A DNA stretch of 64,000 bases from QQWI01 sp964522015 (GTDB taxonomy: Bacteria; Bacillota; Clostridia; Peptostreptococcales; Acidaminobacteraceae), in NCBI GenBank assembly GCA_964522015.1, contig CAZFST010000026.1:1-64000 (forward strand), in the 5' to 3' direction. Shown here one piece after another: positions 50,709 to 59,603 of the stretch; within the stretch, counting starts at the first letter, position 1, and each line of letters opens with the position of its first letter. Both the position numbers and the translations under genes were made by a program. The notes beneath the pieces are model-generated. The model had not been told where the DNA came from. It saw nothing but the letters and a program-made list of their open reading frames with translations, and made no database searches.

Positions 50709-52241
50709 GTGAACTATGTCATTGAAATGCTAAACATCACAAAAGAGTTTCCCGGAATTCGCGCGAATGAAAATGTCACATTGCAAGTTAAGCAAGGTGA
50801 AATTCATGCGTTACTCGGCGAAAACGGCGCGGGAAAATCAACTTTGATGAGTATACTCTTCGGATTATACAAACCAGAACAAGGCGTCATTAAAGTACGT
50901 GGCAAAGAAGTAACCATCGATAGCCCACATGTGGCCAATGTATTAAAAATCGGCATGGTCCATCAACACTTCAAGTTGGTTGAGAATTTCACGGTTACAG
51001 AGAACATTATCTTAGGCTTAGAACCAAAAAAATCATTTGGTCGCATCGACATTGAAAAAGCAGCAGCCCGTGTTAAAGAAATTTCAGAAAAATATGGCAT
51101 GCAGGTTGATCCTTATGCGAAAATTGAAGATATTTCTGTGGGTATGCAGCAACGGGTAGAAATTTTAAAAATGCTTTACAGAGAAGCTGATATTCTTATT
51201 TTTGACGAACCAACAGCGGTGCTTACACCTCAAGAAATTGAAGATTTAATGGGTATTATGCGTCAGTTTTCAAAAGAGGGTAAATCCATTATCCTCATCA
51301 CGCATAAACTAAAAGAAATAAAAGCCGTTGCTGACCAATGTACGGTTCTAAGACGGGGTAAAAAGATAGGCACAGTGGCTGTCAAAGACGTCAATGAAAA
51401 GCAATTGGCTGAAATGATGGTTGGCCGCGAGGTTACTTTTGTGGTTGATAAGGCAGACCGTAAGCCAACTGATAAAGTGTTGGAGATTAAAGGTCTCAAT
51501 GTGAAGAATAATCGTGGTATCTATGCTGTTAAAAATTTGAGCTTAACGGTTCGAAAAGGCGAAATACTAGGTGTTGCTGGTATCGATGGCAATGGACAAA
51601 CAGAACTCATTGAAGCGATTACAGGACTGGTGGCTATTGAGTCAGGGAGTATTCAAATCAATGGTACTGAAATTACAAAGCATTCAGTGAGACAAAGAAC
51701 AGAATCTGGCATTGGACACATACCACAAGACCGTCACAAGCACGGTTTGGTACTGGATTTCAGATTAGATGAAAATGCTGTTTTACAAACTTACTATCAA
51801 GAGCCGTTTTCTAAAAATGGTATTTTAAATCAAGTGGCCATTAAAGAGAAGGCCGATCAGTTAATCAAAGAATTCGACGTCCGAAGTGGGCAGGGTGGCA
51901 TGACAAAAGTTCGTTCAATGTCAGGTGGTAACCAACAAAAGGCAATCGTTGGTAGAGAAATCGATCGTCAACCGGATTTATTGATAGCTGCGCAACCGAC
52001 CCGTGGTTTGGATGTTGGCGCCATTGAGTATATTCACCAAAGGATTGTTGCAGAACGAGATAATGGCAAGGCTGTTCTATTGGTTTCACTTGAACTGGAT
52101 GAAGTTCTAAACGTGGCAGATCGCATTGCTGTCATCTATGAAGGCGAAATTGTAGGACTTGTTGAAACTAAAGATACAAATGAAAATGAACTCGGTCTTA
52201 TGATGTCAGGTTCAAAAAGAGTGGGTGTAGACCATGCGTAA
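50709..52241 (+). CDS. Nucleoside ABC transporter ATP-binding protein
   Basis: 510 residues with two fused nucleotide-binding domains, the RbsA/YufO (NupO) design. Domain 1 (1-240) has Walker A GENGAGKST, signature ISVGMQQRVEIL and Walker B ILIFDEPTAVL. Domain 2 (255-505) has a degenerate Walker A (GIDGNGQTE), signature MSGGNQQKAIVGREI and LIAAQPTRGLDVG, where the Walker B acid is lost, as is usual in this family. I chose GTG 50709: GGAGG (50696-50700) is 8 bases upstream, while the ATG at 50694 is part of that site. The permease gene overlaps by 8 bases. Confidence 0.93.
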   Translation: MNYVIEMLNITKEFPGIRANENVTLQVKQGEIHALLGENGAGKSTLMSILFGLYKPEQGVIKVRGKEVTIDSPHVANVLKIGMVHQHFKLVENFTVTENIILGLEPKKSFGRIDIEKAAARVKEISEKYGMQVDPYAKIEDISVGMQQRVEILKMLYREADILIFDEPTAVLTPQEIEDLMGIMRQFSKEGKSIILITHKLKEIKAVADQCTVLRRGKKIGTVAVKDVNEKQLAEMMVGREVTFVVDKADRKPTDKVLEIKGLNVKNNRGIYAVKNLSLTVRKGEILGVAGIDGNGQTELIEAITGLVAIESGSIQINGTEITKHSVRQRTESGIGHIPQDRHKHGLVLDFRLDENAVLQTYYQEPFSKNGILNQVAIKEKADQLIKEFDVRSGQGGMTKVRSMSGGNQQKAIVGREIDRQPDLLIAAQPTRGLDVGAIEYIHQRIVAERDNGKAVLLVSLELDEVLNVADRIAVIYEGEIVGLVETKDTNENELGLMMSGSKRVGVDHA

Positions 52242-53349
52242 ATTACTTTTATATTTAACTGATGAAAAGCGTTATGCAGTAACAGTGCCGATTATTGCTG
52301 TACTTGGGGCATTCTTGTTTGGTACAATCGTCATGCTTGTGACTGGTACTGATCCCACAGATGCATTCAAAGCAATCATACGGGCGACAACGGGTATGAA
52401 TCTCGAAAAAATTGGCACAGCCAAATTTTTTAATCCTCGTATGATTGGTGAATTTCTCACCACTGTTATGCCGATTACATTAACTGGCCTTTCGGTAGCT
52501 TTTGCTTTCAGAACGGGACTGTTCAATATCGGAGCAGAAGGTCAATTGATTATTGGTTCGATGGCGGCTACAGTCACGAGTATTGTTATTGATCTTCCTG
52601 CTATCATTCACTTGCCACTAGTGATCTTGTCAGCAATCGCTGCAGGGGCACTATGGGGATTGATACCAGGTATATTGAAGGCGAAATTTAGAGTTCATGA
52701 AGTCGTTGTAACAATTATGATGAACTACGCAGCTCTCTATACAGCCAATTTCATTCTCACACGCTTGCCTGGTAGCGATAGTGTTAAGACGGTGCCCTCA
52801 TTACCATCGGGTACGTTGCGAAGTGAATTTTTGAGTAATTTGACTAATGGATCAAGATTCCACTGGGGTTTTATTTTGGTGATTGCAGCAATCTTCATCT
52901 TCTGGTATATCATCGAAAAAACAACATTCGGTTATGAACTACGTGCAGTTGGATACAATAAAGAAGCTGCTCGCTATGCGGGTATGAAAGTTGACCGTAA
53001 TGTCATGTACTCTATGGCAATCGCCGGTGCATTTTCAGGTTTAGCAGGTGCCATGATTTCAGTCGGTACATTTGACTACGGCCGTGTCATTTCTGCAGCA
53101 GAAGGCTATGGTTTTGATGGTATCGCCGTAGCGCTCTTAGGTGGCAATACTGCCCTTGGAACAATCTTTGGCGGTGTCTTATTCGGTGGTCTGAAAACTT
53201 CTCAAGCGCTGATGCAATCCGGTGGTGTGCCGCTAGAAATAGCGATTATCATTTCATCCATGATGGTTCTATTCGTCGCTATGAAATTTGGAATTCAAGC
53301 CATGATTAAGAATATTAGAAAAACAACACAAGTCAAGGAGGGCCAATAG
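52234..53349 (+). CDS. Nucleoside ABC transporter permease (NupP-like)
   Basis: 371 residues, about ten hydrophobic segments, BPD_transp_2 family. PITLTGLSVAFAFRTGLFNIGAEGQLIIGSMAA is the conserved region around helix 3, and GYELRAVGYNKEAARYAGMKVDRN is the coupling loop contacting the ATPase. It pairs with the next permease to form the membrane channel. The start overlaps the ATPase gene by 8 bases, and the next permease begins 1 base after its stop. Confidence 0.93.
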   Translation: MRKLLLYLTDEKRYAVTVPIIAVLGAFLFGTIVMLVTGTDPTDAFKAIIRATTGMNLEKIGTAKFFNPRMIGEFLTTVMPITLTGLSVAFAFRTGLFNIGAEGQLIIGSMAATVTSIVIDLPAIIHLPLVILSAIAAGALWGLIPGILKAKFRVHEVVVTIMMNYAALYTANFILTRLPGSDSVKTVPSLPSGTLRSEFLSNLTNGSRFHWGFILVIAAIFIFWYIIEKTTFGYELRAVGYNKEAARYAGMKVDRNVMYSMAIAGAFSGLAGAMISVGTFDYGRVISAAEGYGFDGIAVALLGGNTALGTIFGGVLFGGLKTSQALMQSGGVPLEIAIIISSMMVLFVAMKFGIQAMIKNIRKTTQVKEGQ

Positions 53350-53350
53350 C

Positions 53351-54313
53351 ATGAGTAATTTAGACGTACTGTTTTCGATGCTGACACTCACCTTGATCTA
53401 TGCAACGCCGATTTTAGTGGCTGCACTTGGCGGCTTGCTAAGTGAACGAAGTGGTGTTGTTAACATTGCACTTGAGGGATTGATGATGGTTGGTGGTTTC
53501 GCAGGGGCAACGGCAACCGTGCTCTTAGAACCCTATTTACCCCCAGTGATTACACCTTGGGTTGGCGTAGCCATTGGTATGTTAATTGGTATGCTATTTT
53601 CATTAATCCACGCCTATGTGAGTATTAATTTAAAAGCTGACCAAGTCATCTCTGGTACTGCCATCAACCTATTGGCTGGTGGTGTAACAATTTATTTTGC
53701 CCAGATTATTTTTAAGCAGCAGCGTACAGAAACCTTTCAAAATGGTTTTATTAAAACGACTTTCCCTGGACTTAAGGACATCCCTTTTATTGGTCCTGTG
53801 TTTTTCTCAAACATTTATTTAACGGTCTTTGTCGGTTTAGCCCTGGTTGTACTGGTTTGGTATTTTGTTTACAAGACACCATTTGGTATGAGACTTCGTG
53901 CAACTGGTGAAAATCCTCAAGCTGTAGCCAGTATGGGTATCAGCGTCATGAAAATGCGTTATTTCGGGGTTGTAGCGTCAGGTGCACTTGCGGGCTTAGC
54001 GGGTGCCATCATGGTTCTCACTCAAGATACGCAGTACACAAGCATTAGTATCCATGGTACTGGATTTATTGCATTGGCAGCTTTGATTTTTGGTAAGTGG
54101 AATCCTTGGGGTGTCTTAGGTGCCAGTACGTTCTTTGCGTTTTCCCAAGTTTTCGCGCTTTATGCCAATAATTTTACTTGGACCCAAAATCTACCATTAG
54201 AAGTATTTAAAGCACTGCCATATGTTCTGACAATTATAGCGCTAGTGATCTTTAGCGGTAAGTCAGTGGGCCCAAAAGCTGCTGGCGAAATCTACGATGT
54301 CGGTAAAAGATAA
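53351..54313 (+). CDS. Nucleoside ABC transporter permease (NupQ-like)
   Basis: 320 residues, about nine hydrophobic segments, BPD_transp_2 family. LLSERSGVVNIALEGLMMVGGFAGA is the conserved helix pair and PFGMRLRATGENPQAVASMGISVMKMR the coupling loop. Together with the preceding permease, the double ATPase and the BMP lipoprotein it completes a purine-nucleoside importer. GGAGGGCC gives the ribosome binding site inside the upstream gene. A strong terminator follows. Confidence 0.93.
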   Translation: MSNLDVLFSMLTLTLIYATPILVAALGGLLSERSGVVNIALEGLMMVGGFAGATATVLLEPYLPPVITPWVGVAIGMLIGMLFSLIHAYVSINLKADQVISGTAINLLAGGVTIYFAQIIFKQQRTETFQNGFIKTTFPGLKDIPFIGPVFFSNIYLTVFVGLALVVLVWYFVYKTPFGMRLRATGENPQAVASMGISVMKMRYFGVVASGALAGLAGAIMVLTQDTQYTSISIHGTGFIALAALIFGKWNPWGVLGASTFFAFSQVFALYANNFTWTQNLPLEVFKALPYVLTIIALVIFSGKSVGPKAAGEIYDVGKR

Positions 54314-54331
54314 ATCCTCATTCTTGTCTCA

Positions 54332-54364
54332 AAACCTAGATGCCTATGCATCTAGTTTTTTTTA
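54332..54364 (+). terminator. Terminator of the nucleoside transporter operon
   Basis: CTAGATGC-CTAT-GCATCTAG followed by nine T residues. Confidence 0.92.
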
Positions 54365-54408
54365 TGTGGTTTTGGTGAATTGTCAAGACTTTTAACATTC
54401 CAATGGTG

Positions 54409-54417
54409 TGGTATAAT
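54409..54417 (+). promoter_or_regulatory. Extended -10 of rpoN
   Basis: TGGTATAAT, 39 bases before the rpoN start; no clear -35 at the usual distance. Confidence 0.55.
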
Positions 54418-54455
54418 AGCGTATGCGTGTGAGAAACAAAGGATAAGGTGCAGCC

Positions 54456-55841
54456 ATGAAAATGAACTTTCAACTCAATTTAGAACAATCTCAAAAGCTT
54501 GTCATGACACCAGAGCTTAGACAGGCGATTGAAATATTGCAATATAATGCAATGGAATTGAATCAGTTCGTCCAAGAAGAACTCATGACCAATCCTGTCC
54601 TGGAATTAACAGATAAGGATCAGGGTGTCACTGCAGATACTGAGAAGCTCCAAACCCTGGCCGAACGCATTGACTGGCGCGAGGTTGTCAACCAGGACGA
54701 AAAATTCAAAGCCACCTATCAAAAGCAAGAGGATACAGAAGAGTTCACCATGGATAATGTGGTGGCAGAAGAGGAGTCTCTTCACGACTATCTATTGTCA
54801 CAGCTACACTTTTCAAAGCTTTCAAAAGATGACAAGGTTGTTGGTGAATACTTGATTGAAAATATAGACCATGCTGGCTATTTGAGGCTTGAAATGATGG
54901 AAATCGAGGTGCGCTTTAATCTGCCAGAAGATGTGATAGAAGAGATTATCCAGACCATACAAACCTTTGAGCCCTATGGCATTGCGGCCCGTGATTTACA
55001 GGAATGCCTCTTGATTCAAGTTCAAATGCGTGGCATTGAAAATCAAGTGGTCATCGCCATTATTAATCATCATCTTGAAGATTTATCCTATAACCGCCTC
55101 AAAAACATCGCAAAATCAATTAACGTCACTGAAAATGCCGTTCAAGAAGCAGTGGATATTATTAGAAATTTAGATCCAAAACCAGGCTTGAAATTCGCAT
55201 CGCTTAGAGATGTAAAATACGTGGTACCTGATGTCACGGTTAAAGAACTGGATGGGGCTTATATCATTTTAGTCAACGATGCCAGTGCGCCAAAGCTTCA
55301 AATCAGCGATTATTATAAAACACTCCTTAAAAACACCTTAACAGAAGAAGCCACGGCAGATTACATTCATCAGAAACTAAATAGTGCCCTAAGGCTTATC
55401 AAAAGTATAGAGCAACGAAGGAATACCATCTACCGCGTTGTAGAATCGATTTTAAAGTACCAAGCGGACTTTTTTGAGAAGGGCACCATGTATCTAAGGG
55501 TGTTGAACTTAAAAGACGTAGCGGAGGATATAGGGGTTCACGAGTCGACTGTCAGTAGAGCGGTGAATGGGAAATACATGCAGTGTCCAAAAGGCCTTTA
55601 CGAAATTAAGTACTTTTTTCAAAGTGGTGTTGCCAGTGCCTTTGGAGATGGCATATCTTCAGAGAGCATCAAGGCAATTATAAAAGAACTCGTTGAAAAG
55701 GAAGATCCTAGAAAACCAGTCAGTGATCAATACATCACAGATGAGATTGATAAAGTGGGTATTAAAGTTTCCCGAAGAACCATCGCAAAGTACCGAGAAG
55801 AAATGCATATTGCAGGATCTTCAAAACGCAAACGGTATTAA
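54456..55841 (+). CDS. rpoN: RNA polymerase sigma-54 factor
   Basis: 461 residues. Region I is glutamine/leucine-rich (FQLNLEQSQKLVMTPELRQAIEILQYNAMEL), the core-binding region has IENIDHAGYL and EPYGIAARDLQECLLIQ, the helix-turn-helix is LKDVAEDIGVHESTVSRAVNGKYMQCP, and the RpoN box reads SRRTIAKYREEMHI (consensus ARRTVAKYREEM). Sigma-54 recognises -24/-12 promoters and needs enhancer-binding activators, none of which is in the window. rpoN next to cggR-gap is a common clostridial arrangement. AAGGATAAGGTG precedes the ATG. Confidence 0.97.
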   Translation: MKMNFQLNLEQSQKLVMTPELRQAIEILQYNAMELNQFVQEELMTNPVLELTDKDQGVTADTEKLQTLAERIDWREVVNQDEKFKATYQKQEDTEEFTMDNVVAEEESLHDYLLSQLHFSKLSKDDKVVGEYLIENIDHAGYLRLEMMEIEVRFNLPEDVIEEIIQTIQTFEPYGIAARDLQECLLIQVQMRGIENQVVIAIINHHLEDLSYNRLKNIAKSINVTENAVQEAVDIIRNLDPKPGLKFASLRDVKYVVPDVTVKELDGAYIILVNDASAPKLQISDYYKTLLKNTLTEEATADYIHQKLNSALRLIKSIEQRRNTIYRVVESILKYQADFFEKGTMYLRVLNLKDVAEDIGVHESTVSRAVNGKYMQCPKGLYEIKYFFQSGVASAFGDGISSESIKAIIKELVEKEDPRKPVSDQYITDEIDKVGIKVSRRTIAKYREEMHIAGSSKRKRY

Positions 55842-55870
55842 TCACTCAGATGTCACAAATCATGATTTTT

Positions 55871-55884
55871 AGAAAGCGTTTTCA
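55871..55884 (-). promoter_or_regulatory. cre-like operator before cggR
   Basis: TGAAAACGCTTTCT on the minus strand matches the cre consensus TGWAARCGYTWNCW at every position. It lies 30 bases after rpoN and upstream of the putative cggR promoter. Confidence 0.6.
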
Positions 55885-55906
55885 CAGCCAAAATAAAACT
55901 AAAACA

Positions 55907-56003
55907 TTGCCTCCACAGGTGACCATGTGCTACACTATCTGTGGAGAATTTTTTTTGACTGAGGTGGGACATTTATCGCACGCTAGGACAAAAAACGTCC
56001 CTT
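55907..56003 (+). promoter_or_regulatory. cggR promoter and CggR-operator-like repeats
   Basis: TTGCCT-N17-TACACT (55907-55935) is a possible promoter, framed by CCACAG (55913) and CTGTGG (55939). Downstream, TGGGAC-N6-CGCA (55965-55980) and TAGGAC-N6-CGTC (55984-55999) form two direct half-operators 19 bp apart. This resembles the CGGGAC-N6-TGTC direct repeats bound by Bacillus CggR, which suggests autoregulation of the operon. Confidence 0.5.
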
Positions 56004-56020
56004 ACTCTGTGAGGTGCAAC

Positions 56021-57055
56021 ATGGAAACCTTTAAAGACAGTATCGATCAACTGAGTCGGATTGTACCCGAAATCAAACCGCTCATAACGCTCAGATACCG
56101 TATACTCTACCTTGTAGGCTACCTACAGCCCATCGGCAGAAGAAATCTGTCCTTGAAAATAGGCATCACAGAGCGGGTGATTCGAAAAGAAGCCACCGTG
56201 CTCAAAGAAGCTGGTTTTTTAGAGTTTTCACCAGAAGGCATGATGCTCACTCCTGATGGCAAACGCATGAGGGATCGTCTCACTGATTATATCGGCACAT
56301 CCGATGGCATTCGTGGACTTGAAGCGAAATTGGCTACCAAACTTCAAATCAGCCGCGTAATAATCGTCCCAGACGATGACGATGCTTTGGATTTAAAAGA
56401 AATTGGCACCCACTGCGCCCAGGTATTATGCGAGATGTTACCAGATATCAGGATTCTAGGGATCACAGGTGGTTCCACCGTATTTGAGGTTATGCAGGCT
56501 ATGCCGCAACTCGCATCCAAGCACCCCGAAATCCTGGTGATACCAGCGAGAGGCGGACTCGGAGACGAAACGGAGCACCAAGCCAATACATTGGCCGAAA
56601 AAATGGCTAAAAAGTTAAATAGTCAGTATAGAATGCTGTTTATGCCTGATTCTCTATCAGAGGCTTCAATTCAATCTTTAAAGAATGAGCCCAGTATGAT
56701 GATTACATTTGAACAAGTTCAACAAATAGACACCCTTATCTTTGGTGTCGGACACGCTGAAACCATGGCTAGACGTCGAGGCCTCCCCGAAAGTCGCATC
56801 GTAGAAATTTTGGAAAAAGGCGCTGTTGCTGAGTCATTTGGCTACTATTTTAACCTCGAAGGACAAATAGTAGACGAAATCAGCACTCTGGGTATTACTC
56901 TTGAGAAAGTTAAATCATTAACGAGAGTAATTGCTGTCGCAGGGGGTAAAGATAAGTCGGAAGCAATCATTGCGGTCAGTAAATTAAATCCGCATTTGAT
57001 ATTAATCACCAACGAAAGCGTGGCAACGCAGATCTTGAACGCATATGGCGTTTAG
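56021..57055 (+). CDS. cggR: Central glycolytic genes regulator CggR
   Basis: 344 residues, SorC/DeoR-type. A winged helix (15-85, GRRNLSLKIGITERVIRKEATVLKEAGFLEF) is followed by the sugar-phosphate-binding domain with LGITGGSTVFEVMQAM, IPARGGLGDETEHQAN and VIAVAGGKDKSEAI. In Bacillus CggR represses gapA-pgk-tpi-pgm-eno until fructose-1,6-bisphosphate binds; the same genes follow here. I chose ATG 56021 behind GAGGTG; the frame open from 55850 runs through promoter DNA with no family match. Confidence 0.93.
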   Translation: METFKDSIDQLSRIVPEIKPLITLRYRILYLVGYLQPIGRRNLSLKIGITERVIRKEATVLKEAGFLEFSPEGMMLTPDGKRMRDRLTDYIGTSDGIRGLEAKLATKLQISRVIIVPDDDDALDLKEIGTHCAQVLCEMLPDIRILGITGGSTVFEVMQAMPQLASKHPEILVIPARGGLGDETEHQANTLAEKMAKKLNSQYRMLFMPDSLSEASIQSLKNEPSMMITFEQVQQIDTLIFGVGHAETMARRRGLPESRIVEILEKGAVAESFGYYFNLEGQIVDEISTLGITLEKVKSLTRVIAVAGGKDKSEAIIAVSKLNPHLILITNESVATQILNAYGV

Positions 57056-57083
57056 GAGCAACGATCTTAAGGAGGATTTTTCA

Positions 57084-58091
57084 ATGGCAACTAAAGTAGC
57101 GATTAATGGATTTGGTAGAATTGGTAAATTGGCGTTCAGAAAAATGTTCGGCAACCCAGCATTTGAAATCGTAGCGATCAATGACCTTACAAGTGCAGCA
57201 GACCTTGCTTACTTGTTGAAGTATGACTCTGCTCAAGGTAACTACAAAGTAAACGAAATTTCTTCTACAGCTGATGCAATCATTGTTGATGGTAAAGAAA
57301 TCAAAGTTTACGCACAAAGAGATGCTAACAACTTGCCATGGGGCGAGCTTAATGTAGATGTTGTTCTTGAATGTACTGGTTTCTATGTATCAAAAGAAAA
57401 AGCTCAAGCTCACGTAAACGCTGGCGCTAAAAAAGTTATCATCTCAGCACCTGCTAGCGGCGACCTTAAAATGATCGTTTTCAACGTTAATGATGATATC
57501 CTTGATGCGTCAGATGCCATCGTTTCTGCAGCTTCTTGTACAACTAACTGCTTGGCACCAGTTGCTAAAATCCTTAACGATGAATTTGGTTTGATTAAAG
57601 GTTTCATGACAACAGTTCATGCTTACACAAATGACCAAAACACACTTGATGGTCCTCACGATAAAGGCGTTGCAACAAGAAGAGCAAGAGCTGCTGCTGC
57701 TAATATCGTTCCTACTACAACAGGTGCTGCTGCTGCTGTTGGTAAAGTGCTTCCTGTACTTAAAGGTCGTTTGGATGGTATCGCACTTCGCGTTCCAACA
57801 ATCACTGGTTCTGTTGTTGACCTTGTTTGCGAACTTGGCAGAAACACAACTGTTGAAGAAATCAACGCTGCAATCAAAGCTGGCGCTAACGAAACTCTTG
57901 GTTACACAGAAGATCCAATCGCATCTTCAGATGTTATCGGTTCAAGCTTTGGTTCTTTGTTTGATGCTCTTTCAACATCTATCTTAGAAGTTGATGGCAA
58001 GCAACTTGTTAAAATCATCACTTGGTATGACAACGAAATGTCATATGTTTCTCAGTTCGTTCGTTTGGCAGAAAAACTTGGCAAACTGTAA
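57084..58091 (+). CDS. gapA: Glyceraldehyde-3-phosphate dehydrogenase
   Basis: 335 residues. It oxidises glyceraldehyde-3-phosphate with NAD and phosphate. AINGFGRIGKLAFR is the NAD fold, SAASCTTNCLAP holds the catalytic C152, and H179-type HAYTNDQNTLDGPH follows. WYDNEMSYVSQFVRL ends the protein. AAGGAGGATTTTTCA gives a strong ribosome binding site at the chosen ATG. Codons are strongly biased (GCT, GTT, AAA, GGT), as expected for a highly expressed gene. cggR lies 28 bases upstream; pgk follows after a 222-base gap with a hairpin. Confidence 0.98.
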   Translation: MATKVAINGFGRIGKLAFRKMFGNPAFEIVAINDLTSAADLAYLLKYDSAQGNYKVNEISSTADAIIVDGKEIKVYAQRDANNLPWGELNVDVVLECTGFYVSKEKAQAHVNAGAKKVIISAPASGDLKMIVFNVNDDILDASDAIVSAASCTTNCLAPVAKILNDEFGLIKGFMTTVHAYTNDQNTLDGPHDKGVATRRARAAAANIVPTTTGAAAAVGKVLPVLKGRLDGIALRVPTITGSVVDLVCELGRNTTVEEINAAIKAGANETLGYTEDPIASSDVIGSSFGSLFDALSTSILEVDGKQLVKIITWYDNEMSYVSQFVRLAEKLGKL

Positions 58092-58108
58092 TTAAATCAT
58101 ATAACAGT

Positions 58109-58139
58109 TCTAGAGGGTCCTCAGTTTTGAGGCCCTCTG
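58109..58139 (+). terminator. Hairpin between gapA and pgk
   Basis: AGAGGGTCCTCA and TGAGGCCCTCT pair with one bulge. Only a mixed sequence follows, no T run, so it may be a processing or partial-termination site rather than a full terminator. Confidence 0.5.
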
Positions 58140-58196
58140 GTATGCTGTTTACAGCTATAACAAAAGATCACTTGTAAGCTTCTGATGACATGTTGC

Positions 58197-58231
58197 TTTA
58201 TGGCTAATAGCAGGTTGATTTATGGCTAATA
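58197..58231 (+). repeat. Direct repeat upstream of pgk
   Basis: TTTATGGCTAATA occurs at 58197-58209 and 58219-58231, within two 18-base units GTTGnTTTATGGCTAATA spaced 22 bp. It lies about 85-115 bases before the pgk start and may be an operator for an internal promoter. Confidence 0.6.
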
Positions 58232-58313
58232 AGATGGTAAAACAAATTTTGCCATGTTCTTGTCTTTAAATCAGCACACATAAAATGAGCTTCACAACCC
58301 AGGAGGTTAACTA

Positions 58314-59501
58314 ATGGCAAAAAAAAGCGTGACAGATCTCACCGTCAAAGGCAAAAAAGTATTAGTTCGCGTGGATTTCAATGTTCCAATGAAAAACGGA
58401 ACCATCACCAATGACAACCGTATTGTTGCTGCATTACCAACTCTTAATTACTTACTGGAAAACGGCGCTAAAGTGATTGCATTTTCACATCTTGGCAAAG
58501 TGAAAACCGAAGAAGATAAATTGACTAGCTCTTTGCGTCCCGTTGCAGAGAGATTGGCTGAACTATTAGAAAAACCAGTGAATTTTGTACCAGAAACACG
58601 AGGTGAGGCTTTAGAATCAGCAATTAATAACCTCAACGAAGGTGAAATTCTTATATTTGAAAATACCCGTTTTGAAAAAGGCGAGTCTAAAAATGATGAA
58701 GCTTTGGGAAAATATTGGGCTTCATTAGGTGATGTGTTTGTAAATGATGCATTTGGTACAGCTCATAGAGCACACGCATCAAATAGCGGCATCGCTGCAA
58801 ATCTTGAAACAGCAGCTGGTTTCTTGATGGAAAAAGAAATTCAATTTATCGGTGGGGTTGTTGATAACCCAGTTAGACCACTTGTGGCCATTCTTGGTGG
58901 TGCTAAAGTCTCTGATAAAATTGGGGTTATTGAAAACCTGATTGAAAAAGCAGATAAGATTTTAATCGGTGGTGGCATGATGTTCACTTTCCTCAAAGCA
59001 CTAGACCAAAACATCGGTAAATCTTTGTTAGAAGAAGATAAAGTTGAATTGGCTAAGAGCTTGATGGAGAAAGCAAAAGCAAAAGGCGTAGCACTTGTCT
59101 TGCCAGTTGATGTTGTTGCAGCAAAAGAGTTCAAGAACGAAACAGCTTTCAGAACAGTGGCTGTTGAAGATTTGGAAAGCGACGAAATGGGTCTTGATAT
59201 TGGTCCGGCTTCAATTGCACTATTCACTGAGCATCTTGCAGGGGCAAAAACAGTAGTTTGGAACGGTCCTATGGGCGTATTCGAAATGCCTAACTTTGCA
59301 AAAGGCACCATTGGCATTTGCGAAGCAATCGCTGGACTTGAAGGCGCACAAACGATCATCGGCGGCGGCGATTCTGCAGCTGCTGCTATTGACTTGGGCT
59401 TTGCAGATCAATTTTCACACATTTCAACAGGCGGTGGCGCTTCTCTAGAATATCTAGAAGGTAAAATCTTACCAGGGGTTGAATCAATCGACGATAAGTA
59501 A
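58314..59501 (+). CDS. pgk: Phosphoglycerate kinase
   Basis: 395 residues. It makes ATP from 1,3-bisphosphoglycerate. RVDFNVPMKNGTITNDNRI is the substrate-binding N-terminal signature, FSHLGKVK and ENTRFEKGESKND hold conserved basic residues, and the nucleotide site includes GGAKVSDKIGVIENL and GGGDSAAAA. The usual SHLGRP is SHLGKV here. CCAGGAGG precedes the ATG. It is separated from tpiA by 102 bases. Confidence 0.98.
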   Translation: MAKKSVTDLTVKGKKVLVRVDFNVPMKNGTITNDNRIVAALPTLNYLLENGAKVIAFSHLGKVKTEEDKLTSSLRPVAERLAELLEKPVNFVPETRGEALESAINNLNEGEILIFENTRFEKGESKNDEALGKYWASLGDVFVNDAFGTAHRAHASNSGIAANLETAAGFLMEKEIQFIGGVVDNPVRPLVAILGGAKVSDKIGVIENLIEKADKILIGGGMMFTFLKALDQNIGKSLLEEDKVELAKSLMEKAKAKGVALVLPVDVVAAKEFKNETAFRTVAVEDLESDEMGLDIGPASIALFTEHLAGAKTVVWNGPMGVFEMPNFAKGTIGICEAIAGLEGAQTIIGGGDSAAAAIDLGFADQFSHISTGGGASLEYLEGKILPGVESIDDK

Positions 59502-59603
59502 CGTCAACACAAAGGCGATGGTTGCTAAGTATTTAGATTAGCAGCCCATGTCTGAAGTATTAACCCAAACGACCCACAGTTCACATAAAGGAGTGTTAAG
59601 CTT

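Noticed and set aside
55850..56020. N-terminal extension of CggR
   Set aside because: The 57 extra codons cover the cre-like site, promoter and operator repeats. The family start fits ATG 56021 with GAGGTG.
58841..59359. 172-codon open frame antisense to pgk
   Set aside because: The pgk frame is fully conserved. The antisense frame follows from its codon bias and has no family features.
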